Translations under genes and position numbers: made by a program
The notes under the pieces: model-generated
Told to the model about the DNA's origin: nothing
Seen by the model: only the letters and a program-made list of their open reading frames with translations
Databases searched by the model: none
NCBI RefSeq assembly: GCF_900187265.1
Contig: NZ_LT906450.1
Location: 3,959,444-4,023,443, forward strand
DNA length: 64,000 bases
DNA from: Rhodococcus rhodochrous
Lineage (GTDB): Bacteria > Actinomycetota > Actinomycetes > Mycobacteriales > Mycobacteriaceae
Direction: 5' to 3'
Shown: piece by piece, positions 27,428 to 35,941 of the stretch
How the letters are laid out: every line of letters starts with the position of its first letter
How positions within the stretch are numbered: the stretch's first letter is position 1

Positions 27428-27529
27428 TTATTTGCCGAGTTTACGACGCTGCACTCGGGTGCGGCGGAGCAGCTTGCGGTGCTTCTTCTTCGACATGCGC
27501 TTACGGCGCTTCTTGATCACAGATCCCAT
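27428..27529 (-). CDS. Small ribosomal subunit protein bS22 (AURKAIP1/COX24 domain)
   Basis: This 33-residue, extremely basic protein ([20 protein letters not shown], then [13 protein letters not shown]) matches the actinobacterial peptide found in cryo-EM structures of mycobacterial 30S subunits and named bS22; in M. tuberculosis it is Rv0500B. It has the AURKAIP1/COX24 domain. It binds rRNA near the decoding region, from published structures. The ATG at 27529 is the standard start. It is too small for many gene callers, but the strong terminator 15 bp downstream and the conserved proC/HTH/bS22 context support it. Confidence 0.93.
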
Positions 27530-27790
27530 GTGGGCATCCCTCACGTTCCTTGTAGCGTTCCTGCGCACGCCGGTGACGTACGCCTGATGTATGTCGACGC
27601 TGGGCCTCGTGGCGACGAGTAACAGCGCCTCACGACACCGGCTGGCCGGTACGACGACAAGCAATCCTACCGGGGCGGCCCACCCGGCGTGAAACCGAGG
27701 TCCGCCCCGGAACGCGACTTCCCTCGCGCACCGGATCCGTTCGTCGTACCGTCGTCCCCCGACGACGCGCCGACCGTCCCTGCTCTACCT
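27530..27790. other. 261-bp gap between bS22 and the excisionase-type HTH gene
   Basis: No convincing ORF or RNA gene is visible. The region must hold the bS22 promoter and leader on the minus strand. ACCGGC-TG-GCCGGT, a short inverted repeat around 27637-27652, is the only clear structure. Confidence 0.4.
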
Positions 27791-28027
27791 CTATCCGACG
27801 TCGAAGTACGACGTCTCGAGGTAGTCGTGGACGGCCTTCGCATGCACGCGGAACGAGCGTCCCACGCGCACTGCGGGTAGTTCGCCACTGTGCACCAGCC
27901 TGTACACGGTCATCTTCGACACCCGCATGAGAGCTGCCACCTCGGCAACCGTCAGGAACTGGGTACCGGCGAGAACCGACTGTCCGTCTCGAGGTTGACC
28001 CTTCGACGGCGTGTTTCCTGAAACCAT
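27791..28027 (-). CDS. Excisionase-family HTH DNA-binding protein (Rv0500A-like)
   Basis: This 78-residue protein has a MerR/Xis-type winged HTH, FLTVAEVAALMRVSKMTVYR (near 25-44), followed by the wing AVRVGRSFRVHAKAV. I chose the ATG at 28027 because GGAGGTG stands at the proper distance; an earlier ATG at 28081 has no such site. From memory, it is the same as the Rv0500A gene between proC and bS22 in mycobacteria. It is a chromosomal regulator rather than a phage excisionase, since no integrase is nearby. Target genes are unknown. Confidence 0.8.
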   Translation of the reverse strand: MVSGNTPSKGQPRDGQSVLAGTQFLTVAEVAALMRVSKMTVYRLVHSGELPAVRVGRSFRVHAKAVHDYLETSYFDVG

Positions 28028-28183
28028 TACACACCTCCGGCACGCCCGCGCCGCCGGCTTCCCCTCCGGCGGAACAGACACGCACGTGCTGATTCGAGCT
28101 TAGCGTGACGAATGGTTCCTGTGCGACGATGCAACTGGGGAATTTCCGGCGGGCGGCTGTTCGTCGCCACGCTACGCCCCGCA

Positions 28184-28277
28184 GTGACGTCTGTCAGCGT
28201 TCCGCAGTGACGCCTGTGAGCGCTCCGCAGGGACACCCAGCGAGAGCCTCGGGTGGACGCCCTGTCAGGCGGTTCCG
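28184..28277. repeat. Four tandem 23-bp units at the end of proC
   Basis: Units begin at 28184, 28207, 28230 and 28253, an exact 23-bp period. The first two are 20/23 alike (GTGACGTCTGTCAGCGTTCC and GTGACGCCTGTGAGCGCTCC starts), the third is decayed, and the fourth contains the proC stop (28265-28267). The array is therefore a tandem expansion running away from the 3' end of the gene. Confidence 0.7.
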
Positions 28278-29125
28278 GACAGCCCCTCCCGGGCCGCGGG
28301 CGACGGCTGGTCCGATGCCGCCCCGAGCTGCGCGGAGCGACGCTTCGCGGCGTCGAGCGCCTCGTAGAAGGCCGTACGCAGCCCTCCACGCTCGAGTTCA
28401 CGGATGGCAGCCGCCGTGGTGCCACCCGGCGAGGTGACCGCGGCGCGCAGATCGGCGGCGTTGTCCCCCGAACGCGCGAGCATCGCGGCCGAGCCGGTCA
28501 TCGTCTGCACCACCAGATCGGTGGCCACGGCCCGCGTCAGGCCGAGCGAGACACCGGCGTCGATCATCGCCTCCGCGACGAGGAAGAAGTAGGCGGGGCC
28601 GGATCCGGAGACCGCGGTGACCGCGTCGATCTGCGATTCCGGGACCACCGAGACCGTTCCCACGCTCGCGAGGATCTCGCGGACCGTGTCGAGGTGCTGC
28701 TGCTTGACGTACCGACCGGCGGACAGCACGCTCGCGCCCTCCCCGACGAGCATCGGGGTGTTCGGCATCACGCGCACGACGGGGAAGCCCGCCGGGAGCT
28801 TGGTCTCGTAACGGACCGTCGGGATGCCTGCGGCCAGCGACACCAGGATCTGCTCGTCGTCGTTCCCGGCGTCGACCGCCGCGAGGGCGGTGACGACGAC
28901 GTCCACGTCGTTGGGCTTGACGGCCACGACCACCACATCGGCGCCTTCCGCGGCGTCGGAGGTGCTGTCGGTGACCCGGATCGAGTAGGTCCGCGACAGT
29001 TCTTCGCGTCGTTCCTCGAACTTCTCGGCGACCACGAGGTCCTTGGTCGCGAAGCCGTTCTTCAGCAGGCCCGAGACCAGCGCCTCGCCGATCCTGCCGC
29101 CACCGATCACTGCGATTCTCGTCAT
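28265..29125 (-). CDS. proC: Pyrroline-5-carboxylate reductase (ProC)
   Basis: This 286-residue NAD(P)H-dependent enzyme makes proline from pyrroline-5-carboxylate. The N-terminal dinucleotide loop IAVIGGGRIGEALVSGL (4-20) and the C-terminal family signature VSGSGPAYFFLVAEAMIDAG (near 170-189) are complete. Length is usual. The ATG at 29125 is well placed. It stands upstream of the HTH and bS22 genes on the same strand, but the 23-bp repeat array beyond its stop and 237 bp of gap suggest a separate transcript. It is cytosolic. Confidence 0.95.
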   Translation of the reverse strand: MTRIAVIGGGRIGEALVSGLLKNGFATKDLVVAEKFEERREELSRTYSIRVTDSTSDAAEGADVVVVAVKPNDVDVVVTALAAVDAGNDDEQILVSLAAGIPTVRYETKLPAGFPVVRVMPNTPMLVGEGASVLSAGRYVKQQHLDTVREILASVGTVSVVPESQIDAVTAVSGSGPAYFFLVAEAMIDAGVSLGLTRAVATDLVVQTMTGSAAMLARSGDNAADLRAAVTSPGGTTAAAIRELERGGLRTAFYEALDAAKRRSAQLGAASDQPSPAAREGLSGTA

Positions 29126-29176
29126 GGGGACAGCCTGCCACGACCGCCCGTGCGGCCTACACCACAGTGGGGTGTG

Positions 29177-30034
29177 TCAGCGGGGCATCATGGCCAGCTG
29201 ACGCGACTGCACGACGACCTGGCCGGTCGAGTCGACGACGGTGTGGTCCTCCTCGAACCAGGTGTTGCCGAGGACGCTGCTCTCGGCGATGACACGCAGC
29301 CATCCCGGAGCCGGCACCCGCCGCAGGTACGCGGTGAGCTGCACCGTCGGCGCCCAGCCGAAGCGGCCGAGGTTCATCGCGACGGGAGCCGAGACGTCGC
29401 CGCACATGAGCGCGAACAGCACCGAGGTGTCGACGTCCGCCTCGTCGCCCGGCGACGGCCGCGTCCACATCGACACGAGTGGTTCGCCCTGTTGCCCGTC
29501 GAGGAAGCGTGCGGTCGAGGAGTCGATCCGGAGCCGGGAGGTTGCGGCGAACTTCACGATCTGCCCCATGGGGTGCTCGGGGGTGACGAGCACCGACTCG
29601 GCCGGCGGGTCGGCGGACATGGTGGTCGCGCGGTGCGGCACGGTGTGGAAGGGCTCTCCGGTGTCCGGGGCGCCGAGGGTGACACTCGCCCGCACCGCTA
29701 CGCGTCCGGCCTGGGACAGTTCGACGTCCACGAGACCGATCTGCTTGCCCTGCTTGCGCAGGACGGTGGTGAGCTCGACGTCGCCGGGATCGGGCGCGGC
29801 GACGAACGAGGCGCTCACGGCCAGGGGCTGGGTGAGCGGGTCGACACCGGCGTCGAGCACCGACCTGCGTGCTGCGGACGCGCAGACCGCGAGCATGCAT
29901 CCGCCGTGCACCTTGGGTCCGATGGTCCACACCGGATCGATGTGCGCCTGCCAGGCAGAGGTGCCGTCGGGGTGCTCCCCCGGCACCCGGGTGACCGAGG
30001 TCAGGTCGAGGAAGGGCTGGTCGGTGAGAGTCAT
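29177..30034 (-). CDS. Acyl-CoA thioesterase family protein (double hotdog)
   Basis: This 285-residue protein has two hotdog-fold halves typical of TesB-like thioesterases (4HBT_3 type). The first contains GGCMLAVCASAA near 44-55 and the second LGRFGWAPTVQLTAYLRR near 222-239. It should hydrolyse acyl-CoA in the cytosol; chain length cannot be told. Its ATG overlaps the stop of merR (ATGA), so the MerR regulator probably controls it. The position corresponds to Rv0499 in M. tuberculosis (from memory). The partner gene across the operator region encodes a membrane protein. Confidence 0.75.
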   Translation of the reverse strand: MTLTDQPFLDLTSVTRVPGEHPDGTSAWQAHIDPVWTIGPKVHGGCMLAVCASAARRSVLDAGVDPLTQPLAVSASFVAAPDPGDVELTTVLRKQGKQIGLVDVELSQAGRVAVRASVTLGAPDTGEPFHTVPHRATTMSADPPAESVLVTPEHPMGQIVKFAATSRLRIDSSTARFLDGQQGEPLVSMWTRPSPGDEADVDTSVLFALMCGDVSAPVAMNLGRFGWAPTVQLTAYLRRVPAPGWLRVIAESSVLGNTWFEEDHTVVDSTGQVVVQSRQLAMMPR

Positions 30035-30696
30035 TGCTGCTCCTGGTCGTCGTTCGGGGCCTGATCGGCGCCGGTCGTGGGAGATTCACCGGACCCGAAC
30101 ACGCGGGCGGCGAGATGCTGGTGGGCCAGTCGGCGCATGGCCGTGAGGACCGGTTCGTACAGGGCCGTCCCGAGCACGGCCGCTTCCACGGTGGCCTCCC
30201 GGGAGTGCGTCGGCAGCAACTCGAGGTCGACTTCGGCGATGGCGCGGACGTGCCGGCCGTAGGCGTCGATCCGGCGGTCGTCCATCCGCAGGCCGGCGGC
30301 CTCGAGGGCTGCGAGCGCATGTTCGAGTTGCGCCACGGCCGCGAACCGCGGGTCGTAGATCTGGCCGAGGCGCTCGAGCAGGCGGCGGGCGCGGGGATAG
30401 TCGGGACCGGCCGAGTCCTCGACGTAGGGCGGCAGCGCGGCGATGGCGTGGCCGAGTTCGACGAACAGGTCGTCGCGCGGGTTGTCGACGAGATCCACGA
30501 CGGTCTTGATCTTCTCGAGGGGCAGGCCCTGTGCGGCGAGAGCGCGGACCAGACCCAGGCGGCGGACGTGCCGGTCGTCGTAGGTCGCCGAGGTGACGCT
30601 CGTTGCCACGCCCGGCATGAGCAGCCCTTCACGCAGGTAGTACTTCACCGTCGGCAGCGGTACGCCGCAGCGCTCGGCGAGTTCCGAGATACGCAC
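30031..30696 (-). CDS. MerR-family transcriptional regulator
   Basis: This 221-residue protein has an N-terminal MerR winged HTH (MRISELAERCGVPLPTVKYY, residues 1-20; wing YDDRHVRRLGLVRAL). The typical dimer helix is followed by a long C-terminal effector region (about 115-221) with no metal-binding cysteine cluster, so it probably senses an organic ligand. The GTG start at 30696 is supported by a perfect GGAGGTGA ribosome-binding site. It is coupled by ATGA to the thioesterase and diverges from a membrane gene across two copies of a 17-bp dyad. Confidence 0.85.
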   Translation of the reverse strand: MRISELAERCGVPLPTVKYYLREGLLMPGVATSVTSATYDDRHVRRLGLVRALAAQGLPLEKIKTVVDLVDNPRDDLFVELGHAIAALPPYVEDSAGPDYPRARRLLERLGQIYDPRFAAVAQLEHALAALEAAGLRMDDRRIDAYGRHVRAIAEVDLELLPTHSREATVEAAVLGTALYEPVLTAMRRLAHQHLAARVFGSGESPTTGADQAPNDDQEQQ

Positions 30697-30720
30697 AGAT
30701 CACCTCCATCCCTTGACACC

Positions 30721-30760
30721 GGATACTACAACTATCCAGTATTGGATAGTGAAACTATCC
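30721..30760. promoter_or_regulatory. Double 17-bp MerR operator between divergent genes
   Basis: GGATACTACAACTATCC (30721-30737) and GGATAGTGAAACTATCC (30744-30760) are two tandem copies of a dyad GGATANT-N3-ACTATCC, 23 bp apart. The inner arms also make ACTATCC-N6-GGATAGT. The region lies between the merR start (30696) and the membrane-protein start (30790) and carries a TTGACA at 30713-30718. MerR regulators bind dyads in promoter spacers. Confidence 0.75.
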
Positions 30761-30789
30761 GATACTGGAGTCCCGGCCGAGGAGGCCTC

Positions 30790-31206
30790 ATGCATCCGCT
30801 CTTGACCATCGTTCTCGGGAGCACCGTGCTCACCGTCGCAGGCATCGCCTTCGGAGGCACCTTCCTATTACGCGTCGCCGCGGGCGGCGTACCGACCAAC
30901 GACCTGCAGAAGACGTTCTTCCGTGCCGGTCACGCCCACGCGGGAGTACTCGTCACGCTCGGGCTGCTCATCGCCGTCCTCACGCACGTCGTGGGCGCAT
31001 CACCCGGTTGGTCGGCGGCCGGCGCCATCGCCGTGCTCGTCGCCGCGATCCTGATCCCGGCAGGCTTCTTCCTGTCGGTGCTCGGGCCCGATCCGGCCCG
31101 GCCCGGCCGGATGTTCGCGGCGGTGTGGCTCGGCGCCGCCTCCCTCACCGCGGGCGTGCTGATCTCAGGCGTCGCCGTGCTCGCCGCCGGAATCGCCGGC
31201 CTCTGA
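30790..31206 (+). CDS. Four-helix membrane protein under divergent MerR control
   Basis: This 138-residue protein has about four membrane helices (near 5-29, 48-68, 75-98 and 110-136). The loop GVPTNDLQKTFFRAGHAHAG, with a His-Ala-His motif, enters the second helix. I do not recognise the family; GHAHAG suggests a metal or heme ligand but no function can be named. The ATG at 30790 follows GAGGAGG. It shares the MerR double operator with the regulator gene. Its 3' end runs 42 bp into the convergent sugar isomerase-like gene. Confidence 0.65.
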   Translation: MHPLLTIVLGSTVLTVAGIAFGGTFLLRVAAGGVPTNDLQKTFFRAGHAHAGVLVTLGLLIAVLTHVVGASPGWSAAGAIAVLVAAILIPAGFFLSVLGPDPARPGRMFAAVWLGAASLTAGVLISGVAVLAAGIAGL

Positions 31207-32118
31207 GGCGGGGACGCGCGCGATGTCCGTGTGCCGGGGACTCTCGGGGCCGGCGGTGATCGCGCGCGTCGCCGAGCGATCCAGGTGCGTGCGCGCGAAG
31301 GCCAGCGAACGCGCCAGCATCCCGGCGCGCTCCGCACGCGTCCGTGCACTCTGAGTGCTGATCTCGAGGACCACGTGACCGCCGAAATCGCTCTCGGCGA
31401 GCCGGCGGCAGACATCCGCACACGGCTGCGTGCCCGTTCCCGGGACGAGATGTTCGTCGAGCGAGGAGCCCCGGCCGTCGGCGAGATGGAGGTGGGTGAG
31501 CCCCTCCCCCATCCGATCCGCGAGCGCGAGGGCGTCGGCCCCCGCAGTCGCGGTGTGAGACAGGTCGAGCGTGTAGTGCGCGAAGCCGGTGTCGGTGGGG
31601 TCGAGCGACGGGCTGTAGGCCGAGACCGCGCGGCCCGGCCCGCGCCGACGCAGACGTTCGGCGCCGCGATCACGACCGCCGAAGACGACATCGGCTCTCA
31701 TCGGGTACATGTTCTCGACCGCGACCACCACGTGACTGTCGGCCTCGAGCGCCGCGACCTGGTCGGAGAATCCCTCCGCATAGCGACGCTGCCACCGGAA
31801 GGGCGGATGGACCACGACGGTCTCCGCACCGAGGATCTCGGCGACACGTACCGAACGGTCGAGCTTGGCGGCCGGATCGGATCCCCACACGCGCTGCGAG
31901 ATCAGCAGGCACGGCACGTGCACGGCGAGCACCGGCACGCCGTACCGGCGGACCAGACGTTCCACCGAGGTGGGGTCCTGACTCACCGGTTCGGCCCACA
32001 CCATCAGCTCGACCCCGTCGAAACCGAGATCGGCGGCGAAGCGGAACGCCGCTTCGGTGTTCTCCGGATAGACCGAAGCGGTGGACAGCCCTACCCGGAT
32101 TCCCTGCGCGGTCGGCAT
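31165..32118 (-). CDS. Sugar phosphate isomerase/epimerase family TIM-barrel protein (Rv0498-like)
   Basis: This 317-residue protein belongs to the AP-endonuclease-2/xylose-isomerase-like TIM barrel superfamily. Family segments are VGLSTASVYPENTEAAFRFA near 9-28, FDGVELMVW near 34, VVVHPPFRW near 103, VVAVENMYP near 130 and LTHLHLADGRG near 220. These supply the usual metal-binding Glu/His/Asp residues. The actual substrate is unknown. The position matches Rv0498 in M. tuberculosis (from memory). It ends inside the convergent membrane gene (42-bp overlap) and follows the Rv0497-like gene by 4 bp, so it belongs to the ppx operon. Confidence 0.75.
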   Translation of the reverse strand: MPTAQGIRVGLSTASVYPENTEAAFRFAADLGFDGVELMVWAEPVSQDPTSVERLVRRYGVPVLAVHVPCLLISQRVWGSDPAAKLDRSVRVAEILGAETVVVHPPFRWQRRYAEGFSDQVAALEADSHVVVAVENMYPMRADVVFGGRDRGAERLRRRGPGRAVSAYSPSLDPTDTGFAHYTLDLSHTATAGADALALADRMGEGLTHLHLADGRGSSLDEHLVPGTGTQPCADVCRRLAESDFGGHVVLEISTQSARTRAERAGMLARSLAFARTHLDRSATRAITAGPESPRHTDIARVPASEAGDSGGEHGDA

Positions 32119-32122
32119 CGGC

Positions 32123-33382
32123 TCACCCGGGCAGCAGGAACAACAGCGGCCCGAAGGCCACGAATGCTCCCACCGCGAGCGCGATGAGCTGACTCGTGAT
32201 GTCGTCGGTGCGCCGCAGCACACGCACCAGTGCGACCAGGCCCACGATCACCAGCAGCGCGAGCGCGAAGGCGACCCACGGCAGGAGATCCCACAATCGT
32301 TCGAATCCCTTGAAGAGCAATCCGCCCGCGACGATCGCGGCGACACTCTCGCCGATCAGCAACGCCCACTGCTTGAGGCCGCTGCCCTGCTCCGCGTCGG
32401 CGGACTCGTCGTCGTCCACACTCTTCCGTGCCGAATCGTCGGCGGCGTCGGCCGCTGCCTTCCCGCCCTTGCCGCGCGACTTCCGCGACCGCGACGATGC
32501 CGCCTTCTCGGAGGCGTCGGACCCGGTGTCCGCGGCACCGATGGTGTCGGTCGAGTCCTCGGCGCCGGAGCCGGTGCCCTGCAGGTCGCTGGCCGGGCCG
32601 GAGAGCAGTCGCGGTTCGGCGACGTCGGCCTTGCGCACCGACACCGCCGGGGCGCTCGCCTTCTCGGACTTCGTGTCCGACTTCTTGTCGGCGACCGCTG
32701 CTCCCTCACCGGACGGCGAGCCGGTCGCGGCCGCTCCGAGATGCGCCCGCGCGCGACGGGGAAGCGCCTCGGGACGGATGACCTCGGTCGGCGACTCGAT
32801 CTTGGGCGGAGCCGCCTTGGACGCCGCTTCCGTAGGTGCGGCGGCCTTGGAGACCGCATCCGTCTTCGACACCGCGTCGGTCTTCGACACCGCGTCCGTC
32901 GATGCGGGCGTCTTCGCGGCGGGCGGTGTCTTCGCGGCGGGCGGTGTCTTCGTGACAGCAGGCGTGCTCGTTCCGGTCTTCACCGGCGGCGTCTTCGTCC
33001 CGACGGCGACCCGCGGGGTCACGGTGGTCTTCTCGATGTCGGACAGCGCGAAGGTCGCCGCCTTCGGCGTCTCGAGCTTCGGGGTCTCGACCTTGCGTGG
33101 CGCCGGGACGGCCTTCGGCGGGGTCTCCGCCTCGACAGCAGCCGTCGAGGTCGACGAATCCGCCTGCCCGGCAGCGCTTTCCGCATCGGTCGCGGTGTGC
33201 CGCTCGACCTTGCTGTCTGCGCGGGTGATCGGGATCTCACCCGTCAGTTCGGCGACGGAGATGCCGCCGCTCGCGCCTCGTCGGCGTCGTCCCCCGGCCC
33301 GCGTTCCCACCTTCTGGCCGTTACGCGCCAACAGCTCGGCCACGGAGATCTGCCCCGTGTCGTTGCTGCGATTCCCGCTCAT
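32123..33382 (-). CDS. Low-complexity membrane protein, Rv0497-like, with SVAEL motifs
   Basis: This protein of about 419 residues has three parts. The N-terminus carries the motif ISVAELLARNG (residues 12-22) and a second ISVAELTG after an Arg-rich loop. The middle (about 60-325) is low-complexity, Thr/Ala/Pro/Lys-rich, with short repeats (KTPPAAKTPPA, and TDAVSK three times). The C-terminal 80 residues form about three membrane helices. It corresponds to Rv0497 (from memory), also a conserved transmembrane protein of unknown function. The ATG at 33382 overlaps the ppx stop as ATGA. Its DNA in the middle region has 18-bp tandem repeats that may vary between strains. Confidence 0.72.
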   Translation of the reverse strand: MSGNRSNDTGQISVAELLARNGQKVGTRAGGRRRRGASGGISVAELTGEIPITRADSKVERHTATDAESAAGQADSSTSTAAVEAETPPKAVPAPRKVETPKLETPKAATFALSDIEKTTVTPRVAVGTKTPPVKTGTSTPAVTKTPPAAKTPPAAKTPASTDAVSKTDAVSKTDAVSKAAAPTEAASKAAPPKIESPTEVIRPEALPRRARAHLGAAATGSPSGEGAAVADKKSDTKSEKASAPAVSVRKADVAEPRLLSGPASDLQGTGSGAEDSTDTIGAADTGSDASEKAASSRSRKSRGKGGKAAADAADDSARKSVDDDESADAEQGSGLKQWALLIGESVAAIVAGGLLFKGFERLWDLLPWVAFALALLVIVGLVALVRVLRRTDDITSQLIALAVGAFVAFGPLLFLLPG

Positions 33383-34332
33383 CCGGTTGCCACCACCAGT
33401 TCGCCACCCATATCCGTATCGAGCTTCCGAAGAATCAGGCCTTCGCGCAACGCCCACGGGCAGATCTGCAGCGTCTCCACCCCGAGGGCACGCATGCTCG
33501 CCTCCGCGACGAGGGCGCCGGCGACGAGTTGCTCGGACCGATCCGAGCTGACGCCTTCGAGTTCCGCCCGGTCGGCCGTGGTCATCCGGGAGATGAAGGC
33601 GATGAGCTGGCGCAGTCCGCTCGCCGTCAGAGTCCGTTGTACCCGCAGGCCGGCCGAGGAGGGGGCCGCGCCGGTCAGGCGGGCCAGGGTCCGGAAGGTC
33701 TTGGAGGTACCCACACACAGGTCGGGGTCGCCCGCGCTGCGCAGCACCTTCGCCGGTTCGGCGAGTTCGGCGTCGAGCCAGTCGCGCAGCGCGGAGATCC
33801 GGCGCTTGCCGGGCGGGTCCTCGCGGAACCAGTCGCGGGTGAGCCGTCCCGCACCGAGCTGGAGGGAGTAGGCGATCTCGGGGTCCTCGTCGCCACCGAA
33901 GGTGAGCTCGAGCGAACCACCGCCGATGTCGAGGTCGAGGATGTTCCCGGCGCTCCAGCCGTACCAGCGGCGCACGGCCAGGAAGGTCAGCCGCGCCTCG
34001 TCCTCACCGGAGAGCACGTCCAGCGACACCCCGGCCTCCCGGCGCACCCGATCGAGGACGGTCTCGGAGTTGCCGGCGTCGCGCACCGCGGACGTCGCGA
34101 ACGCCATGAGCTCGCCGCATCCAGAGGTGCGGGCGATACTGGCGAACTCGGCAGTGGTCTCGACGAGCCGATCGGCGCCCTTGGAGGTGATGTCGCCGTT
34201 GTCGTCCATGTTCTCGGACAGCCGCAGCGTGGCCTTCGTCGAACTCATCGGCGTGGGGTGCCCACCACGATGGGCGTCCACCACCAACAGGTGAACGGTG
34301 TTGCTTCCGACGTCGAGTACCCCTAAGCGCAC
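33379..34332 (-). CDS. Ppx/GppA family exopolyphosphatase
   Basis: This 317-residue protein has the ASKHA-fold phosphate motif [16 protein letters not shown] near 4-19 and the second phosphate loop [12 protein letters not shown] near 138-149. This corresponds to the short (about 300-residue) actinobacterial Ppx1, Rv0496 in M. tuberculosis. It should cleave polyphosphate or pppGpp. The second activity cannot be decided. The GTG start at 34332 begins at the conserved MRLGVLDVG. It leads an operon with the Rv0497-like and isomerase-like genes. SenX3/RegX3, the phosphate-related system, lies 1.6 kb away. Confidence 0.85.
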   Translation of the reverse strand: MRLGVLDVGSNTVHLLVVDAHRGGHPTPMSSTKATLRLSENMDDNGDITSKGADRLVETTAEFASIARTSGCGELMAFATSAVRDAGNSETVLDRVRREAGVSLDVLSGEDEARLTFLAVRRWYGWSAGNILDLDIGGGSLELTFGGDEDPEIAYSLQLGAGRLTRDWFREDPPGKRRISALRDWLDAELAEPAKVLRSAGDPDLCVGTSKTFRTLARLTGAAPSSAGLRVQRTLTASGLRQLIAFISRMTTADRAELEGVSSDRSEQLVAGALVAEASMRALGVETLQICPWALREGLILRKLDTDMGGELVVATG

Positions 34333-34365
34333 ATCAATACGGTACTGGGTCTACCGTCGGGACCT

Positions 34366-35208
34366 GTGACAGCAGGTATGTCCCATGCCCCACACAAACT
34401 CGACCCGGCCCCCGAAGTCCCTCTGGACTTTCCTCGGGAGTGGGTGGAGTTCACCGACCCCGACAACGACGAACACGTCATCGCCGCAGACATGACATGG
34501 CTGCTCTCGCGGTGGACCTGCGTGTTCGGCACTCCGGCGTGCCAGGGCATCATCGCCGAGCGCCCCGACGACGGGTGCTGCTCGCACGGCGCGTTCCTGT
34601 CCGACGACGACGATCGCAAGAAGCTGGCGAAGGCAGTGAAACACCTCACGCCGGCCGATTGGCAGTTCATGGACAAGGGCCTGGGCAAGAAGGGCTACCT
34701 CGAAGAGGACGAGATCGACGACGAGCCCGCCCTGCGCACCCGCCGCTACAAGGGTGCGTGCATCTTCCTCAACCGTCCCGGATTCGAGGGCGGCCAGGGC
34801 TGCGCCCTCCACACCATGGCGTTGCGACGCGGCATCGAACCGCTGGAGATGAAGCCCGACGTGTGCTGGCAGCTCCCGATCCGCCGCACCCAGGACTGGG
34901 TGGAGCGTCCCGACGGCACCGAGATCCTGCGCACGGTCATCACCGAGTACGACCGGCGCGGCTGGGGTGAGGGTGGCCACGATCTCGACTGGTACTGCTC
35001 CGGCTCCCCCGACGCTCACGTCGGCGAGCGCCCGGTCTGGCAGTCGTACGCCCCCGAACTCACCGAACTCCTCGGTGCGGCGGCCTACGACGAGCTCGCG
35101 CGCCTGTGCCGGCGACGCCAGGGACTGGGTCTGATCGCGATCCATCCCGCGACGTCGGCAGCACAGGCGCACTCGGCTGCCGGTTCCGATCAGGCTTCGA
35201 GCTTGTAA
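34366..35208 (+). CDS. Conserved Cys-rich actinobacterial protein (Rv0495c-like)
   Basis: This 280-residue cytosolic protein has a notable cysteine cluster in [11 protein letters not shown] and [11 protein letters not shown] (about residues 51-78), plus later cysteines in [27 protein letters not shown] and WYCSGSP. The pattern suggests a bound metal or iron-sulfur centre, though I know of no proof. The position matches Rv0495c. GTG at 34366 and ATG at 34378 are both possible starts; the gap to the divergent ppx is only 33 bp. Its 3' end overlaps the regX3 end by 19 bp on the opposite strand. Function is unknown. Confidence 0.72.
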   Translation: MTAGMSHAPHKLDPAPEVPLDFPREWVEFTDPDNDEHVIAADMTWLLSRWTCVFGTPACQGIIAERPDDGCCSHGAFLSDDDDRKKLAKAVKHLTPADWQFMDKGLGKKGYLEEDEIDDEPALRTRRYKGACIFLNRPGFEGGQGCALHTMALRRGIEPLEMKPDVCWQLPIRRTQDWVERPDGTEILRTVITEYDRRGWGEGGHDLDWYCSGSPDAHVGERPVWQSYAPELTELLGAAAYDELARLCRRRQGLGLIAIHPATSAAQAHSAAGSDQASSL

Positions 35209-35879
35209 CCCAGGCCGCGCACCGTCACGAGGTGGCGCGGCTTGGCCGGGTCCTCCTCGATCTTCGAGCGCAGTCGCTTGACGTGGACGTCGAGGGTCTT
35301 GGTGTCGCCGACGTAGTCGGCGCCCCACACCCGGTCGATGAGCTGTCCGCGGGTGAGCACCCGCCCGGAGTTCCGCAGGAGATATTCGAGCAGGTCGAAT
35401 TCCTTGAGCGGCATGGCAATCGGCTCGCCGTTGACATGCACGACGTGACGGTCGACGTCCATCCGCACGGGCCCGGCCTCGAGCAGTCCGTCGTCCGCCG
35501 CCGCCTCGCTCTCGGTGTCGGATCCGCGCCGCAGCACCGCGCGGATCCGGGCGATGAGCTCGCGCGCCGAGTACGGCTTGGTGACGTAGTCGTCGGCGCC
35601 GAGTTCGAGCCCGACGACCTTGTCGATCTCGCTGTCGCGGGCGGTAACCATGATGACCGGCACACCCGAGCGGGTCCGCAGTTGCTTGCACACGTCGGTG
35701 CCGCTCATTCCGGGGAGCATCAGATCGAGCAGGACGATGTCGGCACCCTTCCGGTCGAACTCGGCGAGGGCCGACGGGCCGTCGCCGGCGATGGTCGTCT
35801 CGAACCCCTCCTTGCGCAGCAGGAAGGCGAGCGGATCCGCCAACGATTCCTCGTCCTCGACGATCAGCACACGCGTCAC
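35190..35879 (-). CDS. regX3: Response regulator RegX3 (OmpR family)
   Basis: This 229-residue response regulator has a receiver domain (1-115) with phospho-acceptor D52 in [11 protein letters not shown] and acidic E8-D9-E10. The switch Lys is in [14 protein letters not shown]. An OmpR-type winged HTH follows (about 130-229, ending RGLGYKLEA). The receiver is nearly identical, from memory, to mycobacterial RegX3, the phosphate-starvation regulator. I chose the GTG at 35879 because GGAGGA stands 8 bp upstream; another GTG at 35945 overlaps the senX3 stop and would add 22 residues. It is transcribed with senX3. Confidence 0.93.
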   Translation of the reverse strand: MTRVLIVEDEESLADPLAFLLRKEGFETTIAGDGPSALAEFDRKGADIVLLDLMLPGMSGTDVCKQLRTRSGVPVIMVTARDSEIDKVVGLELGADDYVTKPYSARELIARIRAVLRRGSDTESEAAADDGLLEAGPVRMDVDRHVVHVNGEPIAMPLKEFDLLEYLLRNSGRVLTRGQLIDRVWGADYVGDTKTLDVHVKRLRSKIEEDPAKPRHLVTVRGLGYKLEA

Positions 35880-35941
35880 GAGCTGGTCCTCCGTCTGTTT
35901 CTCGGTGTCCGTCCGCCCGGGAACCCGGGTGGGGGTCTGTG

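Noticed and set aside
27791-28027. Mobile-element excisionase
   Set aside because: Excisionase-type HTH only; no integrase or attachment site is present, and the gene has a conserved chromosomal context.
28253-30064. Long plus-strand open frame across proC and the thioesterase
   Set aside because: Composition is that of an antisense frame; no motif or ribosome-binding site supports it.
30034-30789. Longer N-terminus for the four-helix membrane protein
   Set aside because: The frame is open upstream on the plus strand, but that stretch is antisense to merR and crosses the operator; the ATG at 30790 has a ribosome-binding site.
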